This document shows, piece after piece, positions 45,701-47,035 of a stretch of 64,000 bases of DNA (positions are counted from its first letter, which is position 1; each line of letters begins with the position of its first letter). The stretch is taken from NCBI RefSeq assembly GCF_030269925.1, contig NC_085128.1, positions 13,394,501-13,458,500 of the forward strand. Reading direction: 5' to 3'. Both the position numbers and the translations under genes were made by a program. Source of the DNA: Bombyx mori. Taxonomy: Eukaryota > Arthropoda > Insecta > Lepidoptera > Bombycidae. The notes beneath the pieces were generated by a model. That model made no database searches, had not been told where the DNA came from, and saw only the letters and a program-made list of their open reading frames with translations.

Positions 45701-47035
45701 AGTAGCGAAACATTATAAAAGCCATAAGCAATATGTCTAAGACTCTCCGTGATGGTGCCATGTTAGACAAATATTGACATCCCGATGTATAACCACATTA
45801 GAAGAAAATATTCTAAAAAAAATTATATGTTCAGATTGTGAAGTTCCTTGGCATTTATCCTATTACAACTCTTACATTTTCAAGGCATATACCACCTCAT
45901 TTGAGATAATGTAGATGGTGCATCCTGTATGCTGATAAAAACTGTCTGGGTATGCCAAAAGAATATATTACCTGTATGTGGTGGATCGATAATGATCTGA
46001 CAATAAATATAAATATAAATATAAACTAACAATCACGCCACGTTAACTGGTCCCGTGATAAGTTCGTAAAGAACTTGTGTTACAGGTACCAGATAACGGA
46101 TATAAATGTAAGATTTTTATTATACACATACATATATTTAATATACATCCATAACCCTGGAAAAGACATTTATATTTATCATACAAATATCTTCCCTTGG
46201 CGGGATTCGAACCCGCGACCCCCTTGTGTAGTGACCATGTCACTTACCACTACACCAGACGGCCGTTATACATGTAAGTACATGGTCCTTGTTTCTACCT
46301 AATCAATTGCATGAAACATTGATAAAACTCATAAAGAACTAATATCTCACAAATTACTTTACTTTTGCTTTTACACAGCACAGTAAAGCTGCAAACATAC
46401 TAATTTTGAATTCGATATGAAATTTATGAATTGTGTAAATTTTTTACATACTAAATCGTAGTAGTATTACCAGAAACTCTTTTGCACAAACTATACAGCT
46501 GGGGCTCTATAGGCAGCAAACATTCATTCTTCAAATTCTCATTTCCGAAGAGTTATAAAAAAATTACCAATGTAATCCAGTTTAACTTAGACTCCAGTCC
46601 AGATAATCTATTTACTACTGTGGGGTAGCCACAATAGATGGGTCACAGTGACCAGTGGGTTCAGGATGCCTAACCTTCCTAGCTATCAGTAATAATTAAA
46701 ACTTTGAATATTGAATCAGATGGGAAACGTCTCTTGACCCTTTGGCCTTTTACATATTACAGACAAAGCAGTCTGTCGCCCTCAAATTACTAGCAATCTC
46801 GAGTAGTTGCATTAAGTCAAAATAATTTAAACCAAATAAATAATGATTTATGTAATCTATACGTATGATACTAAAATTTAATGTTTGCTGTATTCAACTT
46901 ACCTTCTGCAATCACCTTTTTTACTCTCAATTTCATGTTACCGATTTCGACAAATTGACCAACAAAATCATTTTCACTACCACCGTTTGCGCCACTTGAG
47001 CTGAAGTACCCCATTGCAGATTTAAAAACGCTCAT
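296..47035 (-). CDS. aux: Auxilin / cyclin-G-associated kinase (GAK), whole gene, 19 coding exons
   Basis: Cytosolic clathrin-uncoating co-chaperone with an Ark-family Ser/Thr kinase. Domains in order: kinase (about residues 38-335; YALKR lysine, HRDLKLEN loop, DFG, YRAPE), proline-rich linker, catalytically degenerate PTEN-like phosphatase domain (about 415-585), C2 domain (586-770), disordered clathrin/AP-2 binding region (DLW, several DPF), and C-terminal J domain with HPD (1115-1117), which recruits Hsc70 to clathrin coats. Exons were joined by hand at GT-AG sites with matching phases; lengths sum to 3465 nt, a multiple of three, giving 1154 residues, close to the fly protein. Start ATG is at 47033-47035, stop TAA at 296-298. 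Introns are filled with transposons, but the reading frame is intact. Family identity is from remembered GAK/auxilin motifs; no search was run. Confidence 0.95.
407..1131 (-). repeat. aux intron 18 with SINE and LINE fragments
   Basis: About 770-845 holds a worn LINE tail (TTGTGGAGAATATTAAGCGG and GAGCGACGGTAACCAC segments). About 875-1010 holds a diverged minus-orientation copy of the family-A SINE body (GCATTACTGCTTC and GGTACCTACCCGTGCGG). Nothing recognisable in 407-760. Confidence 0.6.
1132..1293 (-). CDS. aux: aux exon 18 (J domain with HPD)
   Basis: 162 nt, phase 0 on both sides. Codes GKKANIRALLCSLHTVVW and ends in the HPDK motif that stimulates Hsc70 ATPase. Donor GTTAGT directly follows the HPDK codons, the usual break point in this family. 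Confidence 0.96.
1455..1730 (-). mobile_element. LINE 3' fragment (family B), aux intron 17
   Basis: On the minus strand this codes the last residues of a non-LTR retrotransposon ORF2 (LPRTIRPWNELPSTVFPERY, then FFKR), followed by a tail containing the GCCTTTATAGGCAGACGAGCA-type end. The same ORF end recurs at 25960-26150 and 53190-53430. It is 5'-truncated, as is usual for LINEs, and is the only sizeable repeat in this intron apart from a (GA)n run near 1785. Confidence 0.7.
2238..2436 (-). CDS. aux: aux exon 17 (lead-in to J domain)
   Basis: 199 nt. Codes VFGDLLGSQGYEF, GPKTMNAMRK and DPEKLKIYEW, which align with the FEDLLSNQGF, GPKTIAEMRK and DPLKLKLLDW segments of GAK. Donor GTATGT. Confidence 0.95.
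2651..2886. mobile_element. MITE E, copy 1 (236 bp), aux intron 16
   Basis: Ends are inverted repeats of about 35 bp (TCGACGCTTGAAAGGCAAAC ... TTGCCTTTCAAGCGTCGA). The interior is non-coding and A/T-rich. A second copy in opposite orientation is at 26554-26785. The flanks suggest a TA-type target site. The element makes up half of this 472-nt intron. Confidence 0.85.
2909..3122 (-). CDS. aux: aux exon 16 (DPF motif and Pro-Ala-Thr repeat)
   Basis: 214 nt. Has KDPFEQLGDVL (AP-2 motif), then a PTPAPTPAPTPA low-complexity run. The donor is a weak GTCACT, and a MITE begins about 20 bp further into the intron. Confidence 0.83.
3168..3396 (-). mobile_element. SINE family A body, aux intron 15
   Basis: Minus orientation: poly(T) start, then the conserved body with GACGAGCTCACAG, CATAGACATCTACAACGTAA, CGCATTACTGCTTCACGGC and GGTACCTACCCGTGCGGACT. 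No tRNA-like head. It fills about two thirds of the 338-nt intron. The same body recurs at 16113/25053, 25595, 34352, 41400, 53700 and 57040. Confidence 0.8.
3461..3635 (-). CDS. aux: aux exon 15 (AP-2/clathrin motif region)
   Basis: 175 nt. Codes SIFGDLPAPP and NFDPFGLNDPL; DPF is the classic AP-2 alpha-ear ligand. The acceptor is a CAG repeat (GACAGCAGCAG), so the start could shift by 3 or 6 nt and alternative use would add or drop glutamines. Confidence 0.87.
3679..4189 (+). mobile_element. Short non-autonomous Helitron with SINE D inside
   Basis: Starts TCTATACTAATATATAAA after an A and ends GGATACAGCTAG before a T, matching Helitron termini and A/T insertion. No ORF. A SINE-D copy lies at 3896-4140. 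Confidence 0.7.
3896..4140 (+). mobile_element. tRNA-derived SINE D, copy 1
   Basis: The head resembles a tRNA (A-box-like TGTAGTGGTAAG; B-box GGTTCGAATCCC at about 3951-3962). The body contains CTCCAGGGTTATGGATGTAT and ACTTATCACGGGACCAGTTA. Sister copies at 42721-42980 and, inverted, 46008-46267. Confidence 0.75.
4726..5015 (-). CDS. aux: aux exon 14 (disordered, proline-rich)
   Basis: 290 nt. A proline-rich stretch (possible SH3 ligand) is followed by acidic FFG- and DFL-containing peptides that resemble endocytic short motifs. Donor GTATGC. Low complexity makes the assignment rest on phase and position. Confidence 0.85.
5755..5995 (-). mobile_element. LINE ORF2 C-terminal fragment, aux intron 13
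   Basis: On the minus strand the sequence resembles the end of a non-LTR retrotransposon reverse-transcriptase protein (GRKVLEWRP-, RPRTG-, AAQDQSLWRGFGEAYVQQ-like peptides), broken by stops and shifts. GC-rich relative to the surrounding intron. Nothing else recognised in 5016-6384. Confidence 0.55.
6385..6593 (-). CDS. aux: aux exon 13 (end of C2, clathrin-binding DLW)
   Basis: 209 nt. Finishes the C2 domain (VNDHFSANTSVIISLVV), then codes SDLWEDDPSFP, with a DLW clathrin-terminal-domain motif, and LFSTTLERDETIDNFGK, matching the LFSSREEQ...LSKFGK segment of GAK. Donor GTAAGC. Confidence 0.93.
6780..7203 (-). repeat. 3' LTR of the BEL element
   Basis: 424 bp. In the element's sense, a purine-rich stretch (AAGGTGAGCGGCA) immediately precedes it and would serve as polypurine tract. 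Confidence 0.95.
7351..12678 (-). CDS. BEL/Pao Gag-Pol polyprotein (1775 aa)
   Basis: Single intact frame. Start chosen at ATG 12676-12678 (MADIEQDLFER); the frame stays open upstream but there overlaps the primer site and has no ATG. Order: Gag-like region with the LPMPCFNGEPTEWPPFYDLF segment (DUF1759 type), Cys/His knuckles (CLCC, CFNCLNVGHDVKQC, CRSCQKRHH), aspartic protease with IVDSGSQATF (DSG rather than DTG), reverse transcriptase with FVDDV catalytic motif, Peptidase_A17/RNase H-like part, zinc-binding integrase domain (CVRCFRARP), DDE core (TAVDFAGPF, YSDCGRNF, GGLFEAGVKSF) and C-terminal DUF5641-like domain (WRWVQQCLQHFWKRWS). This order is diagnostic of BEL/Pao. No disabling change seen. 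Confidence 0.96.
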   Translation of the reverse strand: MADIEQDLFEREIILDDVKRTLQVAQINEQQFRSRVVDLTSQHRKFSKLQSKIEKVLIKSKSFDKDEQLKIRGDFNDCYYAIIAHMNSLKKSDEESRRMSRPSILNSSFNAHSGGCATKLPTLPMPCFNGEPTEWPPFYDLFRSLVHDSDAFTNTEKFRYLLLTLKNEPYNLIKSLPITEDNYFVALNILISRYDNKRVIAVKHIDKILDIEPCSERNILTLRNLLNVYQENIKALEVMPLPTKQWSFLLLNILLRKIPPSIRKRFELSLINPCDIPDIDTLINFLERELSACQFSNSNSVSLNTNDKMVEHGGSSRTLPQNASRVVSKSSEAIIGTRRSFAASVIHDVPLTNKNTKNIKCLCCEAQHTLNKCSKFLNLSPRDRYSFIQNKNVCFNCLNVGHDVKQCKSNFVCRSCQKRHHTLLHFDSHRLSVTVNSGMTDSSSSSLSRNDTSQSDVAAQHVMTAVNHTQSTASYVRGTVLLATALIHVCVTPRIKHIVRCIVDSGSQATFITEACAQRLNLARKYTNVPVFGVGDSKPVYPNGCVTFCVTPRNGDQPSIPVEAFILPKIVLQNMPSVSLPFTEWPHIQNITLADPNFHTPQPVEMLLGADILSQILLGNVITGAPGSPIAINSIFGYLLLGSLSFNHKSSPVTTGIQVYHSSFSSSYDDMELTKFWELESLPERKEFTPDETLCESIFVSSHTRDKTGRYIVPLPLRPDSPSLGESRSIALARLNKLEYRLERNHLLKRDYHMCLKEYDDLAHMELVNTPSLVPDNSYYIPHHCVVKESSTTTRTRVVFDAGCKTSNGKSLNDIMLVGPKLHQDIVDVLLKFRLNAIAFTADIKQMYRNILIRESDRDFQRILWRSSLNEPVRDYRLRTVTFGISSSPYLALRTIRQLAVDEQTRFPLASEVLRDQVFVDDVVTGESDESRALVLQQQLIGICQSAGFELRKWCSNSPAILAAVQTPSLHGERQDNISFASMENDMQIKVLGLQWNPKLDVFSFSVQVGTDKITKRAILSQIAKIYDPMGWLAPVTLYAKHLIQLLWLSKVGWDDPLPVNIANAWSTFINELPLLSQLEIPRYVLPNTYAVQIHGFSDASEKAYAASIYLRLTDLQHNVRCFLLIAKTRVAPIKPVLTIPRLELCAAVLLSQLCERVLGIYKDRVNCEDIYAWSDSSIVLAWLRSPPHEWKTFVSNRTSEILSRLPARCWRHVPSEDNPADAPSRGMLPQTFLNNEMWFNGPPWLAREPSYWPTNKNIPNTTEERRNLTVMLNSVITQPEDVEYISRFSTLGKLVRITARIFRFYNNCKRIKKSYPDFITVSEYEFSLMKLIHRVQLFCFYEDIKNISQGKYPSNKLRRLNPFLDKDNNLRVGGRLHKSILNFDSKHQLILPKKHHLTFLIIDNAHITNLHAGSQSVQHILFQRFWILSSRDIIRMRIHSCVRCFRARPAPLQPAMAPLPASRVRPERPFLKTAVDFAGPFYVRANKVRNAKVIKCYVAVFVCMSVKAVHLELVSELSTDAFLATLRRFISRRGMSTDIYSDCGRNFVGCNNYLQELYKFLRDNDVQSTFNSKTLEQGITWHFQPPYASHFGGLFEAGVKSFKHHFYRVLGTQTQTYDEMHTLLCQIEAVLNSRPLCVLSSDPTDPLPLTPSHFLIGGPLTALPDVSLTESTSSKLTRWRWVQQCLQHFWKRWSREYLHEIQQRNKWFHNRGPLIREGTIVVVRDDNLLPLHWRLARVHALHPGSDNVTRVVTVQIGNTFVKRAVVKLCPLPIN
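12783..12800 (-). other. BEL primer-binding site (tRNA-Tyr type)
   Basis: The plus strand reads ATCCGGCTCGAAGGACCA, the expected 3' end of eukaryotic tRNA-Tyr including CCA, 7 bases inside the 5' LTR. tRNA identity is from memory of the TCGAAGG acceptor stem. Confidence 0.8.
12808..13231 (-). repeat. 5' LTR of the BEL element
   Basis: 424 bp, first LTR in the element's own direction. Should carry the element's promoter. Matches 6780-7203 along its length by eye except for one C/T. Confidence 0.95.
13385..13542 (-). CDS. aux: aux exon 12 (C2 domain)
   Basis: 158 nt, GC-rich. Carries the GDVCICVLHAR and LHFHTG strands of the auxilin C2 domain. Donor GTAC is weak. The right LTR of the BEL element ends about 150 bp downstream in the intron. 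Confidence 0.92.
13565..14052 (-). mobile_element. Long SINE C (Bm1-like), aux intron 11
   Basis: Minus orientation, beginning on the plus strand with a poly(T) run near 13571 and ending near the CTGATAGCC-type head. Contains GAGAAGATCCGGCGAGAAAC and CCCACTGAGTTTCTCG on the complementary strands, plus GCAAGAGCAGTGCTCCGCAG. Shorter relatives at 27340, 45180 and 58510. Resembles the abundant Bm1 SINE of silkworm, by memory only. Confidence 0.65.
14374..14479 (-). CDS. aux: aux exon 11 (C2 domain)
   Basis: 106 nt. Codes CRPYIEIYNED, typical of the PTEN-type C2 domain. Canonical sites on both sides (CAG / GTATGT). Confidence 0.92.
14710..14793 (-). CDS. aux: aux exon 10 (start of C2 domain)
   Basis: 84 nt. 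Codes the short linker strand around HFKPVSLISMTIQPVPLF. Phase 2 at both ends; donor GTAAGG. Confidence 0.9.
15195..15361. mobile_element. 167-bp palindromic MITE, aux intron 9
   Basis: Imperfect inverted ends of about 32 bp (TATCGAGAGATGAAAGGTTA versus the reverse of ...CTGCACCCCTCGATA) flanked on both sides by TA, the mark of Tc1/mariner-type insertion. Non-coding interior. A partial SINE-A head lies just upstream near 15112-15150. Confidence 0.6.
15878..16113 (+). mobile_element. tRNA-headed SINE A, left half (split by provirus)
   Basis: Starts with a tRNA-like head (GTCGTCGTGGCCTAAAGGAT, B-box GTGTTCGAATCCCGCAGGC). It breaks at 16113 where the provirus entered and resumes at 25053. The two halves rejoin to match the uninterrupted copy at 34352-34792 (minus strand). 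Confidence 0.85.
16114..16342 (+). repeat. Provirus 5' LTR with TATA box
   Basis: 229 bp, TGTTACA...TGTAACA-like ends. TATATAAA at 16189-16196 is a probable core promoter and AATAAA at 16274-16279 a polyadenylation signal, a normal U3-R-U5 order. Confidence 0.93.
16344..16360 (+). other. Provirus primer-binding site (tRNA-Leu type)
   Basis: TGGTGTCAGAAGTGGGA begins two bases after the LTR and complements the 3' end of eukaryotic tRNA-Leu (TCCCACTTCTGACACCA). tRNA assignment is from memory. Confidence 0.75.
16697..16890 (+). repeat. 37-bp tandem repeats in provirus leader
   Basis: About five copies of a 37-bp unit that begins GTTCCTGCTGACTCGTTCCT and ends CCGTTTGCAAC, the last one altered. 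They lie in the untranslated leader between primer site and splice donor. A role in packaging or translation is only a guess. Confidence 0.85.
16957..16985 (+). CDS. env: Predicted env leader exon (start codon of env)
   Basis: An ATG at 16957 opens 9 codons plus 2 nt of hydrophobic, signal-peptide-like sequence that stop exactly at a strong donor (GCG|GTGAGTG at 16986). The acceptor TTCCCTTTCAG ending at 22586 continues the same frame into env. In unspliced RNA the same ATG meets TGA at 16987-16989, giving a 10-codon upstream ORF. Splice use is inferred, not observed. Confidence 0.75.
17087..17953 (+). CDS. gag: Provirus Gag (288 aa)
   Basis: Structural capsid/nucleocapsid protein. A capsid-like helical region runs from about residue 15 (LCNFINPYNG) through FLRQNFGETK, and a single CCHC zinc knuckle (CSYCKNPGHHIAKC) lies near residue 230, followed by an Asn-rich basic tail. 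The ATG at 17087 is the first after the short leader ORF. The stop TAA at 17951-17953 directly follows the slippery heptamer, so most ribosomes stop here and a fraction shift into pol. Confidence 0.94.
   Translation: MSTKSEIVLSEQYPIQVLCNFINPYNGSRETLTAFLTNCQDALDLASDSQKRLLLKFIISKLEGKARIACSNKIFDNFESLREFLRQNFGETKHYSHLFFDLQSCKQRAGESVSEFSLRIDTCLTEMQTEIHNSNTSKKDLSGRIAMTEDLAIHSFMFGLTPRIGNMVRCRNPKNLNEAINIAIEEEKIQNFVAKSHSTHHQQPKLSSQASSFNSTKIDTKQKIPPQIVCSYCKNPGHHIAKCKKREYNNNLRNNSYNKYRPLNHIPPDSESSPFKCCEIEKTDSNLN
17944..18006 (+). promoter_or_regulatory. -1 ribosomal frameshift signal with H-type pseudoknot
   Basis: Slippery T TTA AAC at 17944-17950 in the gag frame, 8-nt spacer, then stem 1 (17959-17968 with 17979-17989, about 10 pairs with one bulged base). 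Six bases of the loop (TGTGCC, 17972-17977) pair perfectly with GGCACA at 18001-18006 to make stem 2. A -1 slip enters the pol frame, which is open from 17944. Geometry matches known retroviral frameshift sites. Confidence 0.88.
17945..22365 (+). CDS. pol: Provirus Pol (protease, RT, RNase H, integrase)
   Basis: Enzymatic polyprotein reached by -1 frameshift; its first in-frame ATG is at 17971. An N-terminal Ser/Asn/Thr repeat linker (18088-18265) precedes aspartic protease (LLVDTGSSISLI, about 18500), reverse transcriptase (YLDDIVAF, about 19786), RNase H (TTDASNYAVSAIL), a long proline-rich spacer, zinc-binding integrase domain (GHPGVARML ... CKSCQ), DDE core (LDLVGPLPE; TDQGANFSSEV; HPQTCGALERSHS) and a C-terminal GPY/F-type module (WKGPYKII). 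1464 residues from the ATG, no stops. Typical Ty3/gypsy order with integrase last. Confidence 0.94.
22562..22586 (+). promoter_or_regulatory. Predicted env splice acceptor
   Basis: Pyrimidine-rich TTTCTGTTCCCTTTCAG just before the env frame. Joined to the donor at 16986 it keeps frame and supplies an ATG that the env frame otherwise lacks upstream. Confidence 0.78.
22587..24480 (+). CDS. env: Provirus envelope glycoprotein, body exon
   Basis: Membrane fusion glycoprotein of the errantivirus/baculovirus-F type. Furin-type cleavage site RSKR at about 22911-22922 is directly followed by a Gly/Phe-rich fusion-peptide-like segment. Coiled-coil-prone heptads and paired cysteines follow. A single C-terminal membrane span lies at about 24215-24285 with a short Cys-rich cytoplasmic tail. 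No good in-frame ATG at the start, so translation probably begins in the spliced leader exon at 16957. Frame is fully open; no damage seen. Infectivity cannot be inferred. Confidence 0.88.
24820..25048 (+). repeat. Provirus 3' LTR
   Basis: 229 bp, no difference from the 5' LTR seen by eye. Preceded by the polypurine tract at 24809-24819. Confidence 0.94.
25049..25296 (+). mobile_element. tRNA-headed SINE A, right half
   Basis: Begins with the duplicated GTAC, then continues the SINE body (GACCTCTTGAGAGTCCGC, CTATTTCTGCCGTGAAGCAG) to an A/T-rich tail near 25270-25300. Its left half is at 15878-16113. Confidence 0.85.
25372..25535 (-). CDS. aux: aux exon 9 (degenerate phosphatase P-loop)
   Basis: 164 nt. 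Starts DGKQMSC, so the joined P-loop lacks the arginine of an active CX5R phosphatase, as is usual in auxilins. Continues with the KRSPINMLPSQLRYLYM helix. Donor GTATGT. The intron downstream carries the provirus. Confidence 0.93.
25588..25790 (+). mobile_element. SINE A fragment joined to LINE B tail, aux intron 8
   Basis: About 25595-25685 is an internally deleted SINE A body; about 25688-25785 is a minus-orientation LINE-B tail (GTGGGTAGACGAGCGTACGG, CCTGATGGTAAGTGGTTACC). Another LINE-B piece in the opposite sense follows at 25960-26150. Confidence 0.6.
25960..26152 (+). mobile_element. LINE B 3' fragment, aux intron 8
   Basis: Plus strand codes the family ORF2 end in broken frame (RLWNELPSTVFPERYDMSFF-like, then LWRVLNGRQRFGSAPGI), then the GACGGTAACCACTCACCATC tail. 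Confidence 0.7.
26554..26785. mobile_element. MITE E, copy 2 (232 bp), aux intron 8
   Basis: Same inverted ends and interior as 2651-2886 but in opposite orientation; flanked by TA on both sides. Its right end is about 25 bp from aux exon 8. Confidence 0.86.
26810..27037 (-). CDS. aux: aux exon 8 (PTEN-like domain)
   Basis: 228 nt, phase 0 on both sides, locally very GC-rich. Ends at the phosphatase-like signature cysteine (VITCQ), which continues as DGK in exon 9. It lies between the Helitron-bearing intron and one carrying a MITE. Confidence 0.92.
27053..27240. repeat. Old LINE-like repeat, aux intron 7
   Basis: Contains GGCGGTCTTAAAGCCTGACA and CATTCTCTAACAGTCAACCA, a pattern I associate with a common lepidopteran LINE tail. 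Low confidence. Confidence 0.35.
27340..27518 (+). mobile_element. SINE C copy, aux intron 7
   Basis: Diverged copy with CCAGCCCTAGCAAGAGCAGT and GAGAAGATCCGGCGAGAAAC, ending at GGGCTGTGTCTATG. Confidence 0.65.
27650..28310 (+). repeat. Tandem ~174-bp repeats at Helitron 5' end
   Basis: Three to four diverged copies, each with CACGCCTAAACGGCTGAACG, TTTTGATGAAATTTGGTA and GGGGGTAGGCAGTAGGCAG-like parts, start near 27650, 27828, 28005 and 28180. Non-coding. The remaining 28310-29159 is A/T-rich with no clear feature. Confidence 0.8.
29160..30197 (+). CDS. Helitron ORF, N-terminal part
   Basis: 345 codons. A basic start (PRKRKSNLSRSS) leads into five near-identical 23-24-residue repeats (QRASETYTQTQARRTLDAERH type, 29250-29590), then the cysteine-containing CRYCEALKWKEETPGMYCSGGKV segment found N-terminal to the Rep domain in animal Helitrons. 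It stops shortly after RMLHANTRKQ. The residues that normally link this to the YICKY-bearing Rep part are missing, so the stop is probably caused by a deletion. Confidence 0.8.
   Translation: MPRKRKSNLSRSSSRARTAKVARSQESEEQTQTRQMLDSQRHATQRASETYTQTQARRTLDAERHASQRASETFTQTQARQALDAERHASQRASETFTQTETCQALDAERHASQRASETYTQTQARQTLDAERHAQLIAAETDEDSQRRRLLNAERQAERRRTFSMSTWEAFNGAAFEYDPLIDYVNHRLVIIGRMDKKCRYCEALKWKEETPGMYCSGGKVKIPLLGEPEEPLKSLLLYDSNESRRFLSRIRKYNSCFQMTSFGVDKEVVMPGFSPTFTIQGQVYHRIGSLLPANNEQPKFLQLYFMGDEKNEADRRCQNIQGIEKDTVLKIQRMLHANTRKQL
30172..33456 (+). CDS. Helitron Rep-helicase (1094 codons)
   Basis: Nicks DNA and unwinds it for rolling-circle transposition. The Rep nuclease shows the HUH motif (LPHVHILLWL, about 30685) and the two-tyrosine motif (KYICKYINKG, about 31107). 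The Pif1-like helicase has Walker A (PGGTGKTFLL, about 32180), Walker B (LVWDECTMSHK), AGDFRQTLPV, and the C-terminal INKAQGQTL and YVACSRVSSP motifs. The frame is +1 relative to the upstream part and overlaps it by 26 nt. The ATG at 30172 is just the first Met after the break. Confidence 0.93.
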   Translation: MRIRENNFNIVQRCKQLANQFYVDMYVKVESERLRYISLNQTKLRAENYIHLQDAVANDANLNPNNLGRMVILPSSFVNSPRYLHEYTQDAFVYVRTHGRPDLFVTFTCNPAWPEIVNQLMPGQSAIDRHDVVARVFRLKVKKLMDVINKGRVFREARCFMYSVEWQKRGLPHVHILLWLKDKLRPDQIDNIISAEIPDPNIDKTLHDIIVKNMIHGPCGPKNPQCHCMKDGKCTKKFPRKLVKETVHNDHGYPQYRRRAPADGGRTATVKLRNGSYVTVDNSWVVPYSPILSKMFNAHINVEACSSVRAIKYICKYINKGSDQAIFNFRNTDLANPVDEVQTYQSGRYVSSNEAVWRLLAFPLHERHPTVTHLSVHLENGERVYFNEHNFHERITTPPKTTLTAFFDLCIRDEFAKTLLYVEVPRYYTWDASRKTWKRRIQGTSVHDWPGVKSGDALGRVYTVHVSNMECFCLRMLLHHVRGLTSFNDLKKYNTQDYPTFREACEARGLLENDNHWDVTLEEAAQCRSAGKMRELFAVLVATCGLSNPQQLWDKYKNDMTDDILHRLQEQNPNDTYSDLIYNEGLTKIEDQVKTISRKDLSDYGMIRPQRTEEISSDLIRELDYDTASLQQQLTESVPRLIPEQRLVFDNVFKKIEDGEGGLLFLDAPGGTGKTFLLNLLLAQIRKDKGIAVAVASSGIAATLLNGSRTAHSVLKLPLNLAHEEMPVCNISKNSERGRMLQQCKFLVWDECTMSHKRAIEALDRTLKDIKSNPNIMGGMVVLLAGDFRQTLPVITKGTPADEINACLKASTLWVHVKTFSLSTNMRVQLHNDVQYGQYAAALLKIGEDRMAKDGNGMITLDREFCNVVHNPDDLNNFVYSELLTNMRNRDWLCERAILAPTNEMVGQINEQIMSRVEGDIVEFLSVDTVMDTEQVTSYPVEFLNSLELSGVPSHKLRLKVGVPVLLMRNLDAPRLCNGTRLQVTHLGRNIVKAIIMTGMAKGENVLIPRIPIIPTDWPFQFKRLQFPLKIAFAMTINKAQGQTLKVAGINLEKSCFSHGQLYVACSRVSSPQNLHVLAREGKTKNIVYKNVLQ
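33490..33716 (+). mobile_element. Retroposed tRNA-like RNA with 93-nt A tail
   Basis: Inside the Helitron, after the helicase stop. A perfect T-arm-like hairpin with a B-box (GTCGGTTCGACTCCGAC) is followed by a perfect 10-bp hairpin (33573-33582 with 33592-33601) and GCGATTTCCTCCTGAC, then 93 uninterrupted A (33624-33716). Looks like a pol III transcript copied by LINE machinery. Exact 5' end and target duplication were not resolved. I do not recognise the family. Confidence 0.6.
34204..34321 (-). CDS. aux: aux exon 7 (start of PTEN-like domain)
   Basis: 118 nt. Codes DLDISYITSRVIVMPYPSEG, the characteristic first strand of the auxilin/tensin PTEN-like phosphatase fold. Donor GTAAGT. The next intron contains the 6.4-kb Helitron. 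Confidence 0.94.
34352..34792 (-). mobile_element. Full-length tRNA-headed SINE A, aux intron 6
   Basis: Complete minus-strand copy: poly(T) and body at 34352-34605, then the tRNA-like head (GGGATTCGAACACCGGTGCA, ATCCTTTAGGACACGACGAC) at 34720-34792. Serves as the uninterrupted reference for the split copy at 15878/25049. Confidence 0.85.
34961..35189 (-). CDS. aux: aux exon 6 (proline-rich linker and amphipathic segment)
   Basis: 229 nt, GC-rich. A strongly proline-rich stretch is followed by GLFSSIKGGAGSFLKNLKD, a likely amphipathic, membrane-touching helix seen before the PTEN-like domain in auxilins. Donor GTGAGT. Confidence 0.88.
35190..40725 (-). other. aux intron 5, no large element recognised
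   Basis: 5.5 kb of A/T-rich sequence. I see no ORF above about 75 codons and no recognised transposon. One small plus-strand ORF at 38157 is listed separately. A short direct repeat (AGCTTAATACAAAT) is at about 36588 and 36611. Confidence 0.6.
38157..38318 (+). other. Possible 53-codon ORF in aux intron 5
   Basis: ATG to TGA, with a basic motif (PKRKKE) near the start and an acidic middle. No family recognised, no Kozak or expression evidence; could be chance. Confidence 0.15.
40726..40881 (-). CDS. aux: aux exon 5 (end of kinase domain)
   Basis: 156 nt. Codes the last kinase helix (NPADRMT, matching the NPEER segment of GAK), then a basic Ser-rich linker. Acceptor AG at 40882-40883, donor GTAATA. 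The following intron is the longest one without a recognised large transposon. Confidence 0.9.
41221..41800 (+). mobile_element. tRNA-headed SINE A with MITE F inside, aux intron 4
   Basis: Head (GTCGTCGTGGCCTATAGGAT; B-box-like GTGTTTGAATCCCGCAGGC), body interrupted by MITE F at 41491-41657, resuming at CACACCGCCTATTTCGGCCG. Diverged from the other copies. Confidence 0.72.
41491..41657. mobile_element. MITE F, copy 1 (167 bp)
   Basis: Inverted ends of about 44 bp with two mismatches (TGCTTAGTGCGAGTTTTTTA, GATAGCGTAAAAGTTAG). The interior includes GCCGCTAGGGGCGCTGTTCC. Sister copy of equal length at 57644-57810 in opposite orientation. Confidence 0.88.
41928..42153 (-). CDS. aux: aux exon 4 (kinase C-lobe, APE motif)
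   Basis: 226 nt. Contains TTPMYRAPEM and VDMWALGCILY of a kinase C-lobe. Donor is GTGAGT; phase 1. Confidence 0.95.
42535..43037 (+). mobile_element. Short non-autonomous Helitron with SINE D inside
   Basis: Starts TCACTACATAGTATAAAACA after an A and ends GGACGGGTCGCTAG before a T, the classic lepidopteran Helitron ends. No ORF. A SINE D (42721-42980, A tail of about 18) sits inside, flanked by imperfect repeats GTGGATAAAT... / GTGGAGAAAT.... In aux intron 3. Confidence 0.78.
42721..42980 (+). mobile_element. tRNA-derived SINE D, copy 2
   Basis: tRNA-like head with GGTTCGAGTCCCGCC, the same body as 3896-4140, then an A tail. Nested in the Helitron 42535-43037. Confidence 0.78.
43526..43623 (-). 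CDS. aux: aux exon 3 (kinase DFG and activation segment)
   Basis: 98 nt. Codes KLCDFGSA and the Numb-associated-kinase type activation segment ending near NMLEEN. The intron separating it from exon 2 is only 76 nt. Confidence 0.94.
43700..44104 (-). CDS. aux: aux exon 2 (kinase: ATP lysine to catalytic loop)
   Basis: 405 nt. Carries GGFAFVFVA (glycine-rich strand), the ATP-binding lysine in YALKR, and the catalytic loop HRDLKLEN. Both splice sites are canonical (AG at 44105-44106; donor GTATTT). Confidence 0.96.
45180..45370 (+). mobile_element. SINE C copy, aux intron 1
   Basis: Diverged copy: CCTAAGCTGATAGCC, CCCTAGCAAGAGTATTGC, AGCGAGAAACTCAGTGGGCT. The rest of intron 1 (44105-46902) outside this and the SINE D copy shows nothing recognised. 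Confidence 0.65.
46008..46267 (-). mobile_element. tRNA-derived SINE D, copy 3, aux intron 1
   Basis: Inverted copy: tail of TATAAATATAAATA repeats at 46008-46024, body, then head GGGATTCGAACCCGCGACC and the complement of the A-box near 46250. Confidence 0.78.
46903..47035 (-). CDS. aux: aux exon 1 (start codon, kinase N-lobe)
   Basis: Begins with ATG at 47033-47035 and runs 133 nt to a GTAAGT donor. It codes a Ser/Gly-rich N-terminus, then the VGQFVEIGN and RVKKVIAEG segments that lead into the glycine-rich loop, as in insect auxilins. Ends in phase 1. Confidence 0.93.

Noticed and set aside
42100..47035. Separate small kinase gene on the minus strand
   Set aside because: Phases and junctions connect these exons to the PTEN-like and J-domain exons, so they belong to one aux/GAK gene.
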